Source: Novosphingobium sp. 9U | Lineage (GTDB): Bacteria > Pseudomonadota > Alphaproteobacteria > Sphingomonadales > Sphingomonadaceae | Length of the DNA stretch: 64,000 bases | Reading direction: 5' to 3' | NCBI RefSeq assembly: GCF_902506425.1 | Contig: NZ_LR732504.1 | Span: forward strand, 62,001-126,000 | Shown here: one piece after another, positions 1 to 8,850 of the stretch | Layout of the letters: every line of letters begins with the position of its first letter | How positions within the stretch are numbered: the first letter of the stretch is position 1 | The notes under the pieces: generated by a model | What the model was told of the DNA's origin: nothing | The model's database searches: none | The model's input: only the letters and a program-made list of their open reading frames with translations | Position numbers and translations under genes: made by a program

Positions 1-546
<546 letters not shown>

Positions 547-561
547 GAGCGCCTCCAATCG

Positions 562-593
562 GATCGTCACCGGCGCGGGGGCCGGCGGCGATC
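562..593 (+). other. hairpin between glnB and glnA
   Basis: The arms gatcgtcaccggc and gccggcggcgatc can form a 13-bp stem with one G-U pair and one mismatch around a G-rich 6-7-nt loop. There is no T-tract, so it is more likely a processing or partial-attenuation hairpin in the glnBA transcript than a full terminator. It could set different glnB and glnA expression levels. Confidence 0.4.
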
Positions 594-671
594 TGGAAAT
601 GTCATCAAACCCCAAGCTTCTTTCGGGCCCAAGGATCGGGACTCCAAAGAGTAACTCGGAGATACATACCC

Positions 672-2081
672 ATGTCTAGCGCAAAGGACGTCCTGAAGCG
701 GATCAAGGACGAGGAGATCGAGTGGGTCGATCTTCGCTTCACCGATCCCAAGGGCAAGTGGCAGCACCTGACGATGGTCTCCAGCGTCCTCGGCGAGGAT
801 GAGCTGGAAGACGGCCTGATGTTCGACGGCTCCTCGATCGAGGGCTGGAAGGCCATCAACGAGTCAGACATGATCCTCAAGCCCGACCTCGACGCGGTCT
901 ATGTCGATCCGTTCAGCGCCACGCCGATGCTGATCCTGTTCTGCGACATCGTCGAGCCTTCGACCGGTGAGCTCTATGCCCGCGACCCGCGCTCGACCGC
1001 CAAGCGCGCGGAATCGTTCGTGCAGTCGGCCGGCTTCGGCGACACCGTCTACGTCGGCCCCGAGGCCGAGTTCTTCATGTTCGACGACGTGAAGTTCTAC
1101 GACGGCTACGACGGCAACGGCTTCAAGATCGACGACATCGAGCTGCCGACCAACACCGCCAAGGAATACGACACCGGCAACCTGGGCCACCGCCCGCGTG
1201 CCAAGGGCGGCTACTTCCCGGTCGCTCCGGTCGATCCCTGCACCGACATCCGCGGCGAGATGGTCTCGACCATGATCGAGATGGGCCTGCCCTGCGACAA
1301 GCACCACCACGAAGTGGCCGCCGCGCAGCATGAGCTCGGCCTCACCTTCGGCAAGCTGGTCACCACCGCGGACCGCATGCAGATCTACAAGTACGTCGTG
1401 ATGATGGTCGCGCAGGCCTATGGCAAGACGGCGACGTTCATGCCCAAGCCGATCATGAAGGACAACGGATCGGGCATGCACACGCATATCTCGATCTGGA
1501 ACGGCGGCGAGAACACCTTCGCCGGCAACGGCTACGCCGGCCTGTCGGACACCTGCCTGTACTTCATCGGCGGCGTCATCAAGCACGCCAAGGCGCTGAA
1601 CGCCTTCACCAACCCGACCACCAACAGCTACAAGCGCCTGGTGCCGGGCTACGAAGCGCCAGTGCTGCTCGCCTACTCGGCGCGCAACCGTTCGGCGTCG
1701 TGCCGCATCCCTTACGGTTCGGGCACCAAGGCCAAGCGCGTGGAGTTCCGCTTCCCCGACGCGATGGCCAACCCCTACCTGTGCTACGCTTCGCTGCTAA
1801 TGGCCGGCCTCGACGGGATCAAGAACAAGATCCACCCGGGCGAAGCCATGGACAAGAACCTGTACGATCTGCCCCCGGCCGAGCTGGCCGAAGTGCCGAC
1901 CGTCTGCGGTTCGCTGCGTGAAGCCCTGGAGTCGCTCCAGGCCGATCATGCGTTCCTGCTCGAAGGCGGCGTGTTCACCACCGACCAGATCGAGGCCTAC
2001 CTCGAACTGAAGTGGCCCGAAGTGCTGCGCTGGGAAACCACGCCGTCGGCCGTCGAATTCGACATGTACTACTCGCTCTAA
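672..2081 (+). CDS. glnA: glutamine synthetase type I
   Basis: The 469-residue protein is a full-length GSI-beta glutamine synthetase, which makes glutamine from glutamate, ammonia and ATP as a cytoplasmic dodecamer. It has the N-terminal beta-grasp segment ([19 protein letters not shown]), the latch DGSSIEGW, the ATP/glutamate motif NGSGMHTH, the ATP loop [11 protein letters not shown], and the adenylylation loop NLYDLPPAE with target Tyr398. The ATG follows a ggag site at 658-661. With glnB directly upstream, PII and GlnE-type adenylylation can be inferred as the control circuit. Nothing looks damaged. Confidence 0.98.
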   Translation: MSSAKDVLKRIKDEEIEWVDLRFTDPKGKWQHLTMVSSVLGEDELEDGLMFDGSSIEGWKAINESDMILKPDLDAVYVDPFSATPMLILFCDIVEPSTGELYARDPRSTAKRAESFVQSAGFGDTVYVGPEAEFFMFDDVKFYDGYDGNGFKIDDIELPTNTAKEYDTGNLGHRPRAKGGYFPVAPVDPCTDIRGEMVSTMIEMGLPCDKHHHEVAAAQHELGLTFGKLVTTADRMQIYKYVVMMVAQAYGKTATFMPKPIMKDNGSGMHTHISIWNGGENTFAGNGYAGLSDTCLYFIGGVIKHAKALNAFTNPTTNSYKRLVPGYEAPVLLAYSARNRSASCRIPYGSGTKAKRVEFRFPDAMANPYLCYASLLMAGLDGIKNKIHPGEAMDKNLYDLPPAELAEVPTVCGSLREALESLQADHAFLLEGGVFTTDQIEAYLELKWPEVLRWETTPSAVEFDMYYSL

Positions 2082-2105
2082 TCCGAGCCAGTCAGTTCAC
2101 CGAGG

Positions 2106-2131
2106 GGGCGTCCGGAGCAATCCGGGCGCCC
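2106..2131 (+). terminator. rho-independent terminator after glnA
   Basis: The arms gggcgtccgga and tccgggcgccc form an 11-bp stem with one G-U pair, closed by a gcaa GNRA-type tetraloop and followed by a T-rich stretch (ttctcgttg). It lies 25 nt beyond the glnA stop codon and would end the glnBA transcript before the convergent small gene. Confidence 0.8.
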
Positions 2132-2158
2132 TTCTCGTTGCTGCTTTAGTGCCGAGCG

Positions 2159-2440
2159 TCAGCGGCAGACGCGGATGCGGCGGTGGTGACGCCACTCGGT
2201 ATGGCAGCGGGTGCGGTGGCGACGGTCCCAGCGGCTCTGTTCGTAACGGCGGCCACCACGGTTCCAGTCTCGATGATCGCGCCGATTGTCATTGTCATAT
2301 CGACGTCCGCCGCGATCGCCCCGGTATTCGTCGCGATGCTCATAGCGATCGCGATCCCGGCGATGGTCCTGTGCCTGCGCCGTGGCGGTGGTACCCATCA
2401 CGGCCAGCAAGCCGGCCGCGATCATCAACTTGATCTTCAT
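2159..2440 (-). CDS. small Arg/His-rich secreted protein
   Basis: This 93-residue protein of unknown function starts MKIKLMIAAGLLAVMG, with a cleavable Sec signal peptide ending near AQA (residues 20-22). The mature chain is very rich in Arg, Asp and Tyr (RRDRDRYEHRDEYRGDRG) and ends with a short motif holding two Cys (RCHTEWRHHRRIRVC), probably a disulfide pair. The start at 2440 has a ggag site in cggagaacgaac; the longer reading to 2542 has no signal peptide. It resembles the charged N-terminal half of RcnB-like proteins but lacks their C-terminal domain. A candidate EcfG-type promoter lies 39 nt upstream, which would make it stress-inducible. Confidence 0.7.
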   Translation of the reverse strand: MKIKLMIAAGLLAVMGTTATAQAQDHRRDRDRYEHRDEYRGDRGGRRYDNDNRRDHRDWNRGGRRYEQSRWDRRHRTRCHTEWRHHRRIRVCR

Positions 2441-2478
2441 GTTCGTTCTCCGTTGCCGACATGGGCAATGAGACCATC

Positions 2479-2503
2479 TACGCCCTGGCGCAGGTGCGGT
2501 TCC
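2479..2503 (-). promoter_or_regulatory. candidate EcfG-type general stress promoter
   Basis: On the minus strand ggaac is followed after 16 nt by cgta. This matches the alphaproteobacterial EcfG consensus GGAAC-N16/17-CGTT at 8 of 9 positions. It sits 39 nt upstream of the start codon of the small Arg-rich secreted protein, a normal promoter distance. Confidence 0.35.
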
Positions 2504-2566
2504 TGAACGAATGCGGGGAATGCGGCAAAGCACGGACATCACCGGCCAGGCAGGTCTCGCAGCACG

Positions 2567-3862
2567 TCAGATTGCGTGCGGCACCTGCACGGTGACGACC
2601 AGTCCTCCGCCGGTCCCGCTTGCGAACGACAGCGCTCCGCCGAAGCGGGCCAGCAGGCGATGGGCCATGGGTATGCCGAGACCAAAGCCCTTGGTCGTGC
2701 GCCCGCGAGCTTCATCCAGGCGGAAGAACGGCTCCAACACATCTGCGAAGTGGTGAGCGGGGATGCCGGGACCATCGTCGGCGATGGTGATGCGCCACCC
2801 GCCCCGGTCCTGCTGTACCTGCACCTTGGCGCTTTGCCCGTATCGGCAGGCGTTCTCGATCAGAGCCGCGAGCGCGAGCTGCACCGGCTCGCGATAGGTT
2901 TCGGTCACTGCGGGTTCCGCGCAGTCCAACTGCACGCAATCGCCCAGCGGAGCCACCACAGCTCGCAGCAGTTCGCACAAGTCCACCGGCTCTGGCTCGG
3001 ACCGCAGATGCTGGGCACGCAGGAACTGCTGCAACGAATCGAGCAGTGCCTCCATCTCCGCATTGCTCTCCAGCAGCAGTGCGCCGAGTTCCGACTCCTC
3101 GACCAGCTCCGCTGCGATCTTCTGGCGTGCAAGCGGGGTGCGCAGATCGTGGCCGATCGCCTCGAACGAACGCGCCTGGTCCTCGACCAGGTGAGCAATG
3201 CGGTCCTGCATCTCATTCATGGCATGGGCCAGGTTGCGCAAGTCGGTCGGCCCGGTTTCGCGGATCGCCACGCGCCGACCCCCGCCGATCGCGCGCGCGG
3301 CGTCGGACATGCGGCGCAGCGGATGGGTGAGCACGCGCAGGGCCACCAGCGCCAGGGCGAGGCAAACAAGCGCGGTCATGACCGTCATCCACGTCGCCCG
3401 CAACGCGATCGGCCACATCGACGAGATGTCGCGCGATTCGAAGTTCAGCCAGCGACCGTCCGCAAGCTGCATGGAGCCGACGAAGTCGCGCCGGCCCTTT
3501 TCAGCGCGCACGATGGCAAGCTGGAGCGGATTGTCGCCCAGCGATGGCTCCCAGCGGACGATCTGTGCCGCAAGCTCGCGCAAGTCCGGATCCTGCCCTG
3601 CGTGCGAGACGCTGGGCTTGGCTGCGAGCGCCACTTCCAGGTGGCCCGAGGTCATGACTTGCGCAAGCGCCTCCGGGCGCAGCCGGGCCACGCGTTCGCT
3701 CACCACCAGCAGTTCGGCCACCCGCCGGGCATGGTCCTCACGCAAGGTCCGCGCGTCGATCGCCCGATAGAACGAGACGCTGGCGATCACTTGCACCAGC
3801 CCGATCGCCACGACCAGCACGGCGGCATACGCCGACAAGCGCAGCGACTTGGTGCCTGCCAT
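2567..3862 (-). CDS. HAMP-domain sensor histidine kinase (orphan)
   Basis: This is a 431-residue EnvZ-like membrane kinase. TM1 is about residues 10-32, followed by a periplasmic sensor region (about 33-148), TM2 (about 150-175) and a HAMP linker. The DHp helix carries the phospho-accepting His238 in AIGHDLRTPL, and the ATPase domain has the N-box (IENACRYG, Asn337), G1 (DDGPGIP) and G2 (GFGLGI). The ATG at 3862 is preferred because it follows aggatc and puts TM1 at the N-terminus; a 45-residue upstream extension has no such features. No response regulator gene lies on either side, so the partner must be elsewhere. The periplasmic part suggests no ligand. Confidence 0.88.
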   Translation of the reverse strand: MAGTKSLRLSAYAAVLVVAIGLVQVIASVSFYRAIDARTLREDHARRVAELLVVSERVARLRPEALAQVMTSGHLEVALAAKPSVSHAGQDPDLRELAAQIVRWEPSLGDNPLQLAIVRAEKGRRDFVGSMQLADGRWLNFESRDISSMWPIALRATWMTVMTALVCLALALVALRVLTHPLRRMSDAARAIGGGRRVAIRETGPTDLRNLAHAMNEMQDRIAHLVEDQARSFEAIGHDLRTPLARQKIAAELVEESELGALLLESNAEMEALLDSLQQFLRAQHLRSEPEPVDLCELLRAVVAPLGDCVQLDCAEPAVTETYREPVQLALAALIENACRYGQSAKVQVQQDRGGWRITIADDGPGIPAHHFADVLEPFFRLDEARGRTTKGFGLGIPMAHRLLARFGGALSFASGTGGGLVVTVQVPHAI

Positions 3863-4013
3863 GATCCTCTCTCCACCGCGCGCGGTGCCGCGCGTCAGGC
3901 CCTTGTGCCACACCCGGCGGTGCGTGGCGTCAAGGATTGCGGGGTGGCGCAACACTTTGTCTTGCGGCGAGGATTGTGGTGGGTCGATGGCTGGCAAGCT
4001 TCGACGCCCTGCA

Positions 4014-4150
4014 GATCCACCCCTGCAAGGGGAGTGGGACCACCGAAGGTGGTGGAGGGGTGTAACTCTCTCGTCCGAGCACTACGCCGGCGGTGACACC
4101 CCTCCGTCATGCACTTCGTGCGCGCCACCTCCCCTTGCAGGGGAGGATCT
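4014..4150. repeat. dispersed palindromic element, copy 1
   Basis: This element of about 137 bp starts agatccacccctgcaagggg and ends as the near inverse, ccccttgcaggggaggatct, with a second inner inverted segment (gaggggtgt / acacccctc). Related copies lie at 15435-15577 and 29946-30085. It fills the middle of the 426-nt gene-free stretch 3863-4288. The rest of that stretch holds the kinase leader and about 140 nt in which I see no gene, promoter motif or RNA. No coding capacity is seen; it looks like a non-autonomous palindromic repeat (MITE/ERIC-like). Confidence 0.85.
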
Positions 4151-4288
4151 TGTGAAACGCAGCGTCAGTCGGCGTGCTTCGCCAAGCTCAGCAATGGCGG
4201 TATTGAGAGTGATGAAGGCAGGCGGCTGACGGCTGATCCTTGACCGCCCAAGCTGAGCTTGTTGAAGCCCAGCGACTACGCGTCCGGT

Positions 4289-5134
4289 TTACGCGACCGC
4301 ACACCCGCCGCTGACCGCAAGTCCGTCCTTGCCCGAACCCTCACCACCGGCCCCGCGCGGGGTGCTGGCAGCGGCGGCGATCAGGCGGTCCTGTTCGGCT
4401 TCGGCCATGCGCTCCCAGCCACCCCGGGTGAGGCGCTCCAAAGGACGGTAGCGCACCTTGTACTGCATCCGCGGCGATCCCTCGACCCAGTAGCCCAGGT
4501 ACACGTAGGCAAGGCCGGTCTCGGCCGCGCGGCGGATGTGGTCGAGGATGATGTAGTTGCCCAGACCCTGGCGCGCCTCGTGCTCGGGGTCGTAGAAGCT
4601 GTAGATCATCGACAGCCCGTCGCACTGCTTGTCGGTCAGGCAGGCGCCGACCAGCCGTCCGGGCGTGACGCCGTCCAGCGAGGGCTCGCGGTATTCGATG
4701 ACGTAGCTGGTGACGGGCGTGTGCTCGACCATGTCGGCAAAGTCGACCTCGTCCATGCTGGTCATGCCGCCTTCGGGATGGCGCACGCCCAAATACTTCT
4801 GCAGCAGCTCGAACTGCTCGCTGGTGGACCAGGGACGGCAGACCGTCGCCACCAGGTCGCTGTTGCGCTTCAGGTTGCGCTTTTGCGTCGAGGACGGCGC
4901 GAACTCGGTCGCGGCGACGCGCACGGAGATGCAGGCCTGGCAGTCGAGGCACGAGGGGCGATAGGCGACGGTTTGGCTGCGGCGGAAACCGATGCGGCCA
5001 AGCGCATCGTTCAGCGAGTCGGCGTGCGGGCCCTTGAGTTCGGTGAACACCTTGCGCTCGCTGCGGCCCGGCAGATACGGGCACGGTGCCGGGCTGGTCA
5101 CAAAGAAACGTGGAAACCGAACGGGGGCCGTCAC
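4289..5134 (-). CDS. bpt: aspartate/glutamate leucyltransferase (arginyltransferase family)
   Basis: This 281-residue protein of the bacterial ATE/Bpt family transfers Leu from Leu-tRNA to N-terminal Asp or Glu, tagging proteins for ClpS/ClpAP degradation (N-end rule). It shows [24 protein letters not shown] at the N-terminus, the Cys pair in [16 protein letters not shown], and the C-terminal GNAT-like core ([35 protein letters not shown]). The GTG at 5134 is chosen because it follows an aggaag ribosome site and matches the family N-terminus; the 60 upstream in-frame residues do not. The last 25 residues are a Gly/Ala tail of no known role. Confidence 0.92.
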   Translation of the reverse strand: MTAPVRFPRFFVTSPAPCPYLPGRSERKVFTELKGPHADSLNDALGRIGFRRSQTVAYRPSCLDCQACISVRVAATEFAPSSTQKRNLKRNSDLVATVCRPWSTSEQFELLQKYLGVRHPEGGMTSMDEVDFADMVEHTPVTSYVIEYREPSLDGVTPGRLVGACLTDKQCDGLSMIYSFYDPEHEARQGLGNYIILDHIRRAAETGLAYVYLGYWVEGSPRMQYKVRYRPLERLTRGGWERMAEAEQDRLIAAAASTPRGAGGEGSGKDGLAVSGGCAVA

Positions 5135-5334
5135 TGTGGCGCCTCTTCCTTCTTGAACCCTGGCATGGTGCGTGAAGCCGATATGCATAGCGCTCGGCCG
5201 CGTTGAAAGTGTCTTAACCACAAAACGCGCGAGCCCCACGCAAAATCTGTGCAGCGGTGAACCTTTCGGGCGTGCGTTGTCCCAATAAGAGTCGATGTAG
5301 GCGTCATCTTTCATGAAGCGCCCGCATCCGCCGT

Positions 5335-6117
5335 TCAGGCCCCTTGCGCCGTCACCAGCGAGAGTCCGCCGTCGATGGTGACGGTGGTGCCGGTGATGTA
5401 GTCGGCGGTATCGGAGAGCAGGAACACCACCAGATCGGCGACTTCCTCGGCCGTGCCGGCGCGACGCCAGGGGATCGACGCCTCCTTGCGCTTGCGCTCC
5501 TCCACGTCGTCCAGGGCGGACTGGTTCATCGGCGTCAGGATCATACCCGGCGCCACGCCGTTCACCGCGATGCCCTGCGGCGCCAGCTCGAGCGCCAGCG
5601 TCGCGGTCAGCTGCGCGAGACCACCCTTGGCGCTGTCGTAGTCGACGGCGCCGGGTCTTGGTGCACGCTCGTGGATCGAGGAGACGTTGACGATGCGGCC
5701 CTTTCCATCACCCTCCTGGCTTGCTTCGAGCCCGCGCACGAAGCGACGGCAGGTGAGGAACGGGCCGGTGAGATCGGACCGCAGCACGCCATCGAATTGC
5801 GCCAGTTCCATCTTGGCGATCGGGGTATCGGCCATGTTGACCCCCGCCGAGTTGACCAGCAGGCTGACGGTGCCGAACGCTTTCTCCGCCGCGGCGAACA
5901 GCGCCTCGACATCCTCCTCACGGCCGACGTCGGCCTGGCAGGCGATTGCCTTGCCGCCCGCCTCCTCGATCGCGGCGACGACTTCGCGCGCCTCCGCTTC
6001 GCTCGAATGATAGGTGAGCGCGACCCGGACACCGGCGCGGCCGAGCGCAAGCGCGCAAGCCTTGCCGATCCCCGAACTGCCGCCTGTGACGACGGCGCAG
6101 CGTTGCTTGAAATCCAT
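5335..6117 (-). CDS. short-chain dehydrogenase/reductase
   Basis: A 260-residue classical SDR. It has the NAD(P)-binding TGGSSGIG motif at residues 9-16, NSAG, the catalytic Ser in VSSIHE, and YDSAK as the YxxxK pair, ending in the usual C-terminal [10 protein letters not shown]. The ATG at 6117 gives the typical SDR N-terminus; a TTG 13 codons upstream is possible but less likely. It belongs to the FabG/glucose-1-dehydrogenase-like group and the substrate cannot be read from the sequence. It lies 64 nt downstream of the threonine ammonia-lyase gene on the same strand and may be cotranscribed. Confidence 0.85.
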   Translation of the reverse strand: MDFKQRCAVVTGGSSGIGKACALALGRAGVRVALTYHSSEAEAREVVAAIEEAGGKAIACQADVGREEDVEALFAAAEKAFGTVSLLVNSAGVNMADTPIAKMELAQFDGVLRSDLTGPFLTCRRFVRGLEASQEGDGKGRIVNVSSIHERAPRPGAVDYDSAKGGLAQLTATLALELAPQGIAVNGVAPGMILTPMNQSALDDVEERKRKEASIPWRRAGTAEEVADLVVFLLSDTADYITGTTVTIDGGLSLVTAQGA

Positions 6118-6181
6118 CACCTCGCTGAACGTGCGAGACAGGGCGGGGTTTCGCAAGCCGCTTGCAAAAATCCCATGAACT

Positions 6182-7483
6182 TCAGAGCTTTCGCTGGGAG
6201 CGGCCGGGCCGGCGGCCCGAGATGGTCATCACCTCGTAGGTGTAGCCCGCCGCTTCCAGATCGTGCAGCAGACCCTCGACCGCGTCCTTGTCGCGGATCT
6301 CGTATTCGATCTCCACTTCGCTGCCCTTGGCCGAAAGCACGCCGAAGATGCGCTGGTGCTGCACCTCGATGATGTTGGCATCGTTGCGGGTGAAGATCTC
6401 GGCGATCTTCGCCAGCTCGCCGACCTTGTCGGTCAGCAGGATGGCAAGCCGCCCGATACGCCCCGAGCGCGCCAGGTTGCGCAGGATCACGTTGGCCAGG
6501 AAGCGCGGGTCGATGTTGCCGCCCGTCAGGATCACGCCGATCTTGCGGCCGGCGAACTCGGGCCGGAACGCCCCATTCTTGAGCGGCAGCAGCGCGGCGA
6601 GGCCGACGGCGCCCGCCCCCTCAACCACCGTCTTCTCGATGTCGAGCAGCAAGGAGATCGCCTCTTCGATGCGCGTTTCGGACACCACGCGAACTTCGTC
6701 GACATGCAGCGCGACCGCCGCACGGGTGAGCAGGCCCGGTTCCTTGACGGCGATGCCCTCGGCGATGGTATCGCCGCCACCGGCCACTGCCTCTTTGCGG
6801 CTGAGCAGGTACATCGCGGGGTACTGGTTCGACTGGACGCCGACGACGCGGATGTCGGGTTTGATGCTCTTGGCCGCGACGGCGCAGCCGGAGATCAGCC
6901 CGCCACCGCCGATCGGCACCACGAGCGTGTCGAGTTCCGGCACATCGGCCAGCATCTCCAGCGCGACGGTGCCCTGCCCGGCCATGACCTCGCGATCATC
7001 GAAGGGATGCACGAAGATCAGTCCGCGCTCACCTTCGATGCGGCGGGCGATGGCATAAGCCTCGTCGAAGGTCTGGCCTTCGAGCACCACTTCGGCCCCA
7101 TGGCCGCGGGTCTGCTGGACCTTCACGATCGGCGTCGACCTGGGCATCACGATCGTGACGGGGATGCCAAGGCGCCCGGCGTGATAGGCGAGGCCCTGCG
7201 CGTGATTGCCGGCCGAGGCCGCGATGACGCCGCGAGTCTTGGCTTCGGGTGGCAGGGTCAGCAGCTTGTTGAGCGCGCCGCGCTCCTTGTAGGCGGCGGT
7301 GAACTGCAGGTTCTCGAACTTGAGCCAGACTTCGGCGCCGACGATCCGGCTCAGCGTCTTGCTGTGCAGCGTCGGCGTATGGACCACCGCGCCAGCAATT
7401 CGCGCCGCCGCGGCGTGTACGTCCTCGGCGGTCAGCGCGGCCTGTGCAGGCGGCGCGGCGATGATTTCGAGCTGCTGGTCCAT
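6182..7483 (-). CDS. ilvA: threonine ammonia-lyase (PLP, ACT domain)
   Basis: The 433-residue enzyme deaminates threonine to 2-oxobutyrate, the entry to isoleucine. The PLP-binding lysine is Lys66 in AAYKERGA; the PLP phosphate loop is VPIGGGGLISG. A single ACT domain (about residues 350-430, IGRLAILLTDKVGELAKI) follows the fold-II catalytic domain. This length and one ACT domain fit the alphaproteobacterial/short form rather than the E. coli IlvA with two ACT-like domains, so a TdcB-like catabolic role is not excluded. The ATG at 7483 is the only sensible start. Confidence 0.9.
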   Translation of the reverse strand: MDQQLEIIAAPPAQAALTAEDVHAAAARIAGAVVHTPTLHSKTLSRIVGAEVWLKFENLQFTAAYKERGALNKLLTLPPEAKTRGVIAASAGNHAQGLAYHAGRLGIPVTIVMPRSTPIVKVQQTRGHGAEVVLEGQTFDEAYAIARRIEGERGLIFVHPFDDREVMAGQGTVALEMLADVPELDTLVVPIGGGGLISGCAVAAKSIKPDIRVVGVQSNQYPAMYLLSRKEAVAGGGDTIAEGIAVKEPGLLTRAAVALHVDEVRVVSETRIEEAISLLLDIEKTVVEGAGAVGLAALLPLKNGAFRPEFAGRKIGVILTGGNIDPRFLANVILRNLARSGRIGRLAILLTDKVGELAKIAEIFTRNDANIIEVQHQRIFGVLSAKGSEVEIEYEIRDKDAVEGLLHDLEAAGYTYEVMTISGRRPGRSQRKL

Positions 7484-7582
7484 GGGGGCGCGGTACCGGA
7501 AACGGGTTGGGTTGGGAAGGTGGCGCCCCGGTCGATTTCCTGCGTGGGGTCGTGGAGGGGGAGGAGGAGGAAAGATGAAAGT

Positions 7583-7751
7583 GGTTCGCGCAGAGGCGCA
7601 TAGGCGCAGGGAGAGAGAATGAGAGAGCTGGGCCGAAGGCCCTCTTAGGCTCCGACGTGTCTGCAGGCACTACTGTCGTCGGAGAAGGCGGCTTCGCCGC
7701 AAGAGCGATGCTCCCTTTTCCTCTCTGCGCCTCTGCGCCTCTGCGCGAACC
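7583..7751. repeat. multi-stem palindromic element with 8-bp tandem arms
   Basis: The left arm (ggttcgcgcagaggcgca, about 7583-7619) and right arm (ctgcgcctctgcgcgaac, about 7716-7751) are inverted copies. Each is built of three 8-bp units (gcgcagag / ctctgcgc). Between them are three smaller stems: gggcc-gaa-ggccc (about 7630-7642), ctccgacg...cgtcggag (about 7650-7684) and gcggc-ttc-gccgc (about 7690-7700). This occupies the gene-free stretch 7484-7820; the remaining flanks show no gene. It is most likely a dispersed structured repeat. Confidence 0.75.
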
Positions 7752-7820
7752 CTTCTTCGAGACTTCCTCGCCACGAAACCGCCATTTGCTTTCGCCGCGA
7801 ATGCGCTAGAGATGCGCGCC

Positions 7821-8717
7821 ATGAGCGATGCACGAAAGGTTTCCTTCCTCGGCCTCGGCGTCATGGGCGGGGCGATCGCGCGCCATATCGGTGAGGCCGG
7901 GCACGCGCTGACGATCTACAACCGCTCGCCCAAGCGTATCGACGCCTGGCACGCGGCGAACCCGAGCCTGGACGTGCGCGTCGCCACCAGCCCCGCCGAT
8001 GCGGCTGAGGGCGCGGACGTGGTGATCACCTGCGTGGGCAATGACGACGACCTTGCCGACGTGGTGCTGGGCCCGCGCGGCGTGTTTAAGACGCTGCAGC
8101 AGGGCGGCACCTTTATCGACCATACCACTGTCTCGGCCCGGATCGCGCGGCAGATCTCGGTAGAGGCGCGCGACTTGCAGGTCCATTGCGTCGATGCGCC
8201 GATGACCGGATCGCAGATCGGCGCGGAGAACGGTACGCTCACCCTGATGTGTGGCGGCCGCAAGTCCGCGATCGAAGCTGCGCGCCCGGTCATGGAGGCG
8301 TATTCGCAGCGGATCGTCCATGTCGGCAAGGCGGGTGCGGGGCAGACTGCGAAGATGGCCAACCAGATCTGCATCGCCGGCATCGTCGCCAGCCTGGCCG
8401 AGGCGGTGCGCTTCGCCCAGGCCTCGCACCTCGACATGGACCGCGTCTACGAGGCTATATCGGGTGGCGCGGCCCAGTCTTGGCAGATGGACAACCGGCT
8501 CAAGAGCATGAACGCGGACGAATTCGATTTCGGGTTCGCCATTGACTGGATGAGGAAGGACCTCGGCCTGGCGATGGACGAGGGGCGTGGCCTCGGCGTC
8601 TCGCTGCCGATGACCGCGCTGATCAACCAGTTCTACGCCGACGTGCAGGCGATGGGCGGCGGGCGTTTGGACACCAGCGCCATCATCAAGCGCCTGCCGC
8701 GCAAGGGGAAGGCTTGA
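7821..8717 (+). CDS. NAD(P)-dependent 3-hydroxyisobutyrate dehydrogenase family protein
   Basis: This 298-residue beta-hydroxyacid dehydrogenase starts MSDARKVSFLGLGVMG, with the Rossmann motif GLGVMG at residues 11-16. The substrate loop is VDAPMTGSQIGAENGTLTLMCGG and the catalytic lysine lies in GQTAKMANQ. Family members oxidise 3-hydroxyisobutyrate, tartronate semialdehyde or similar short hydroxyacids with NAD(P); the exact substrate is not determined here. The start at 7821 is preferred over the ATG at 7812 because an agag sits 9 nt upstream of it. It faces away from the threonine ammonia-lyase gene. Confidence 0.88.
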   Translation: MSDARKVSFLGLGVMGGAIARHIGEAGHALTIYNRSPKRIDAWHAANPSLDVRVATSPADAAEGADVVITCVGNDDDLADVVLGPRGVFKTLQQGGTFIDHTTVSARIARQISVEARDLQVHCVDAPMTGSQIGAENGTLTLMCGGRKSAIEAARPVMEAYSQRIVHVGKAGAGQTAKMANQICIAGIVASLAEAVRFAQASHLDMDRVYEAISGGAAQSWQMDNRLKSMNADEFDFGFAIDWMRKDLGLAMDEGRGLGVSLPMTALINQFYADVQAMGGGRLDTSAIIKRLPRKGKA

Positions 8718-8758
8718 GCCGCTCGGCGTGCTTCCGACTTACCCGTGAACGAAAAACA

Positions 8759-8849
8759 CCGTCGCCCCCGCGAACGCGGGGACCCAGCTTTTCTTCAAGC
8801 GTTGAGCCGAACGCAGGCAGCGGGATCCCCGCCTTCGCGGGGATGACGA
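8759..8849. repeat. short dispersed hairpin repeat pair
   Basis: Two GC-rich hairpins, cccccgcgaacgcgggg and tccccgccttcgcgggga, flank a middle segment (ttttcttcaagcgttgagcc). This resembles the common 'ccccgcgaaggcgggg' intergenic repeat of many proteobacteria. It lies between two co-directional genes and ends 1 nt before the next start codon, so it may act as a partial terminator. A weaker relative (gcgggatctcggcttaaagccgggatgacg) lies near 26630-26660. Confidence 0.6.
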
Positions 8850-8850
8850 A

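Noticed and set aside
864..1586. 240-residue minus-strand frame inside glnA
   Set aside because: Antisense shadow of a highly conserved gene with no motif, ribosome site or promoter.
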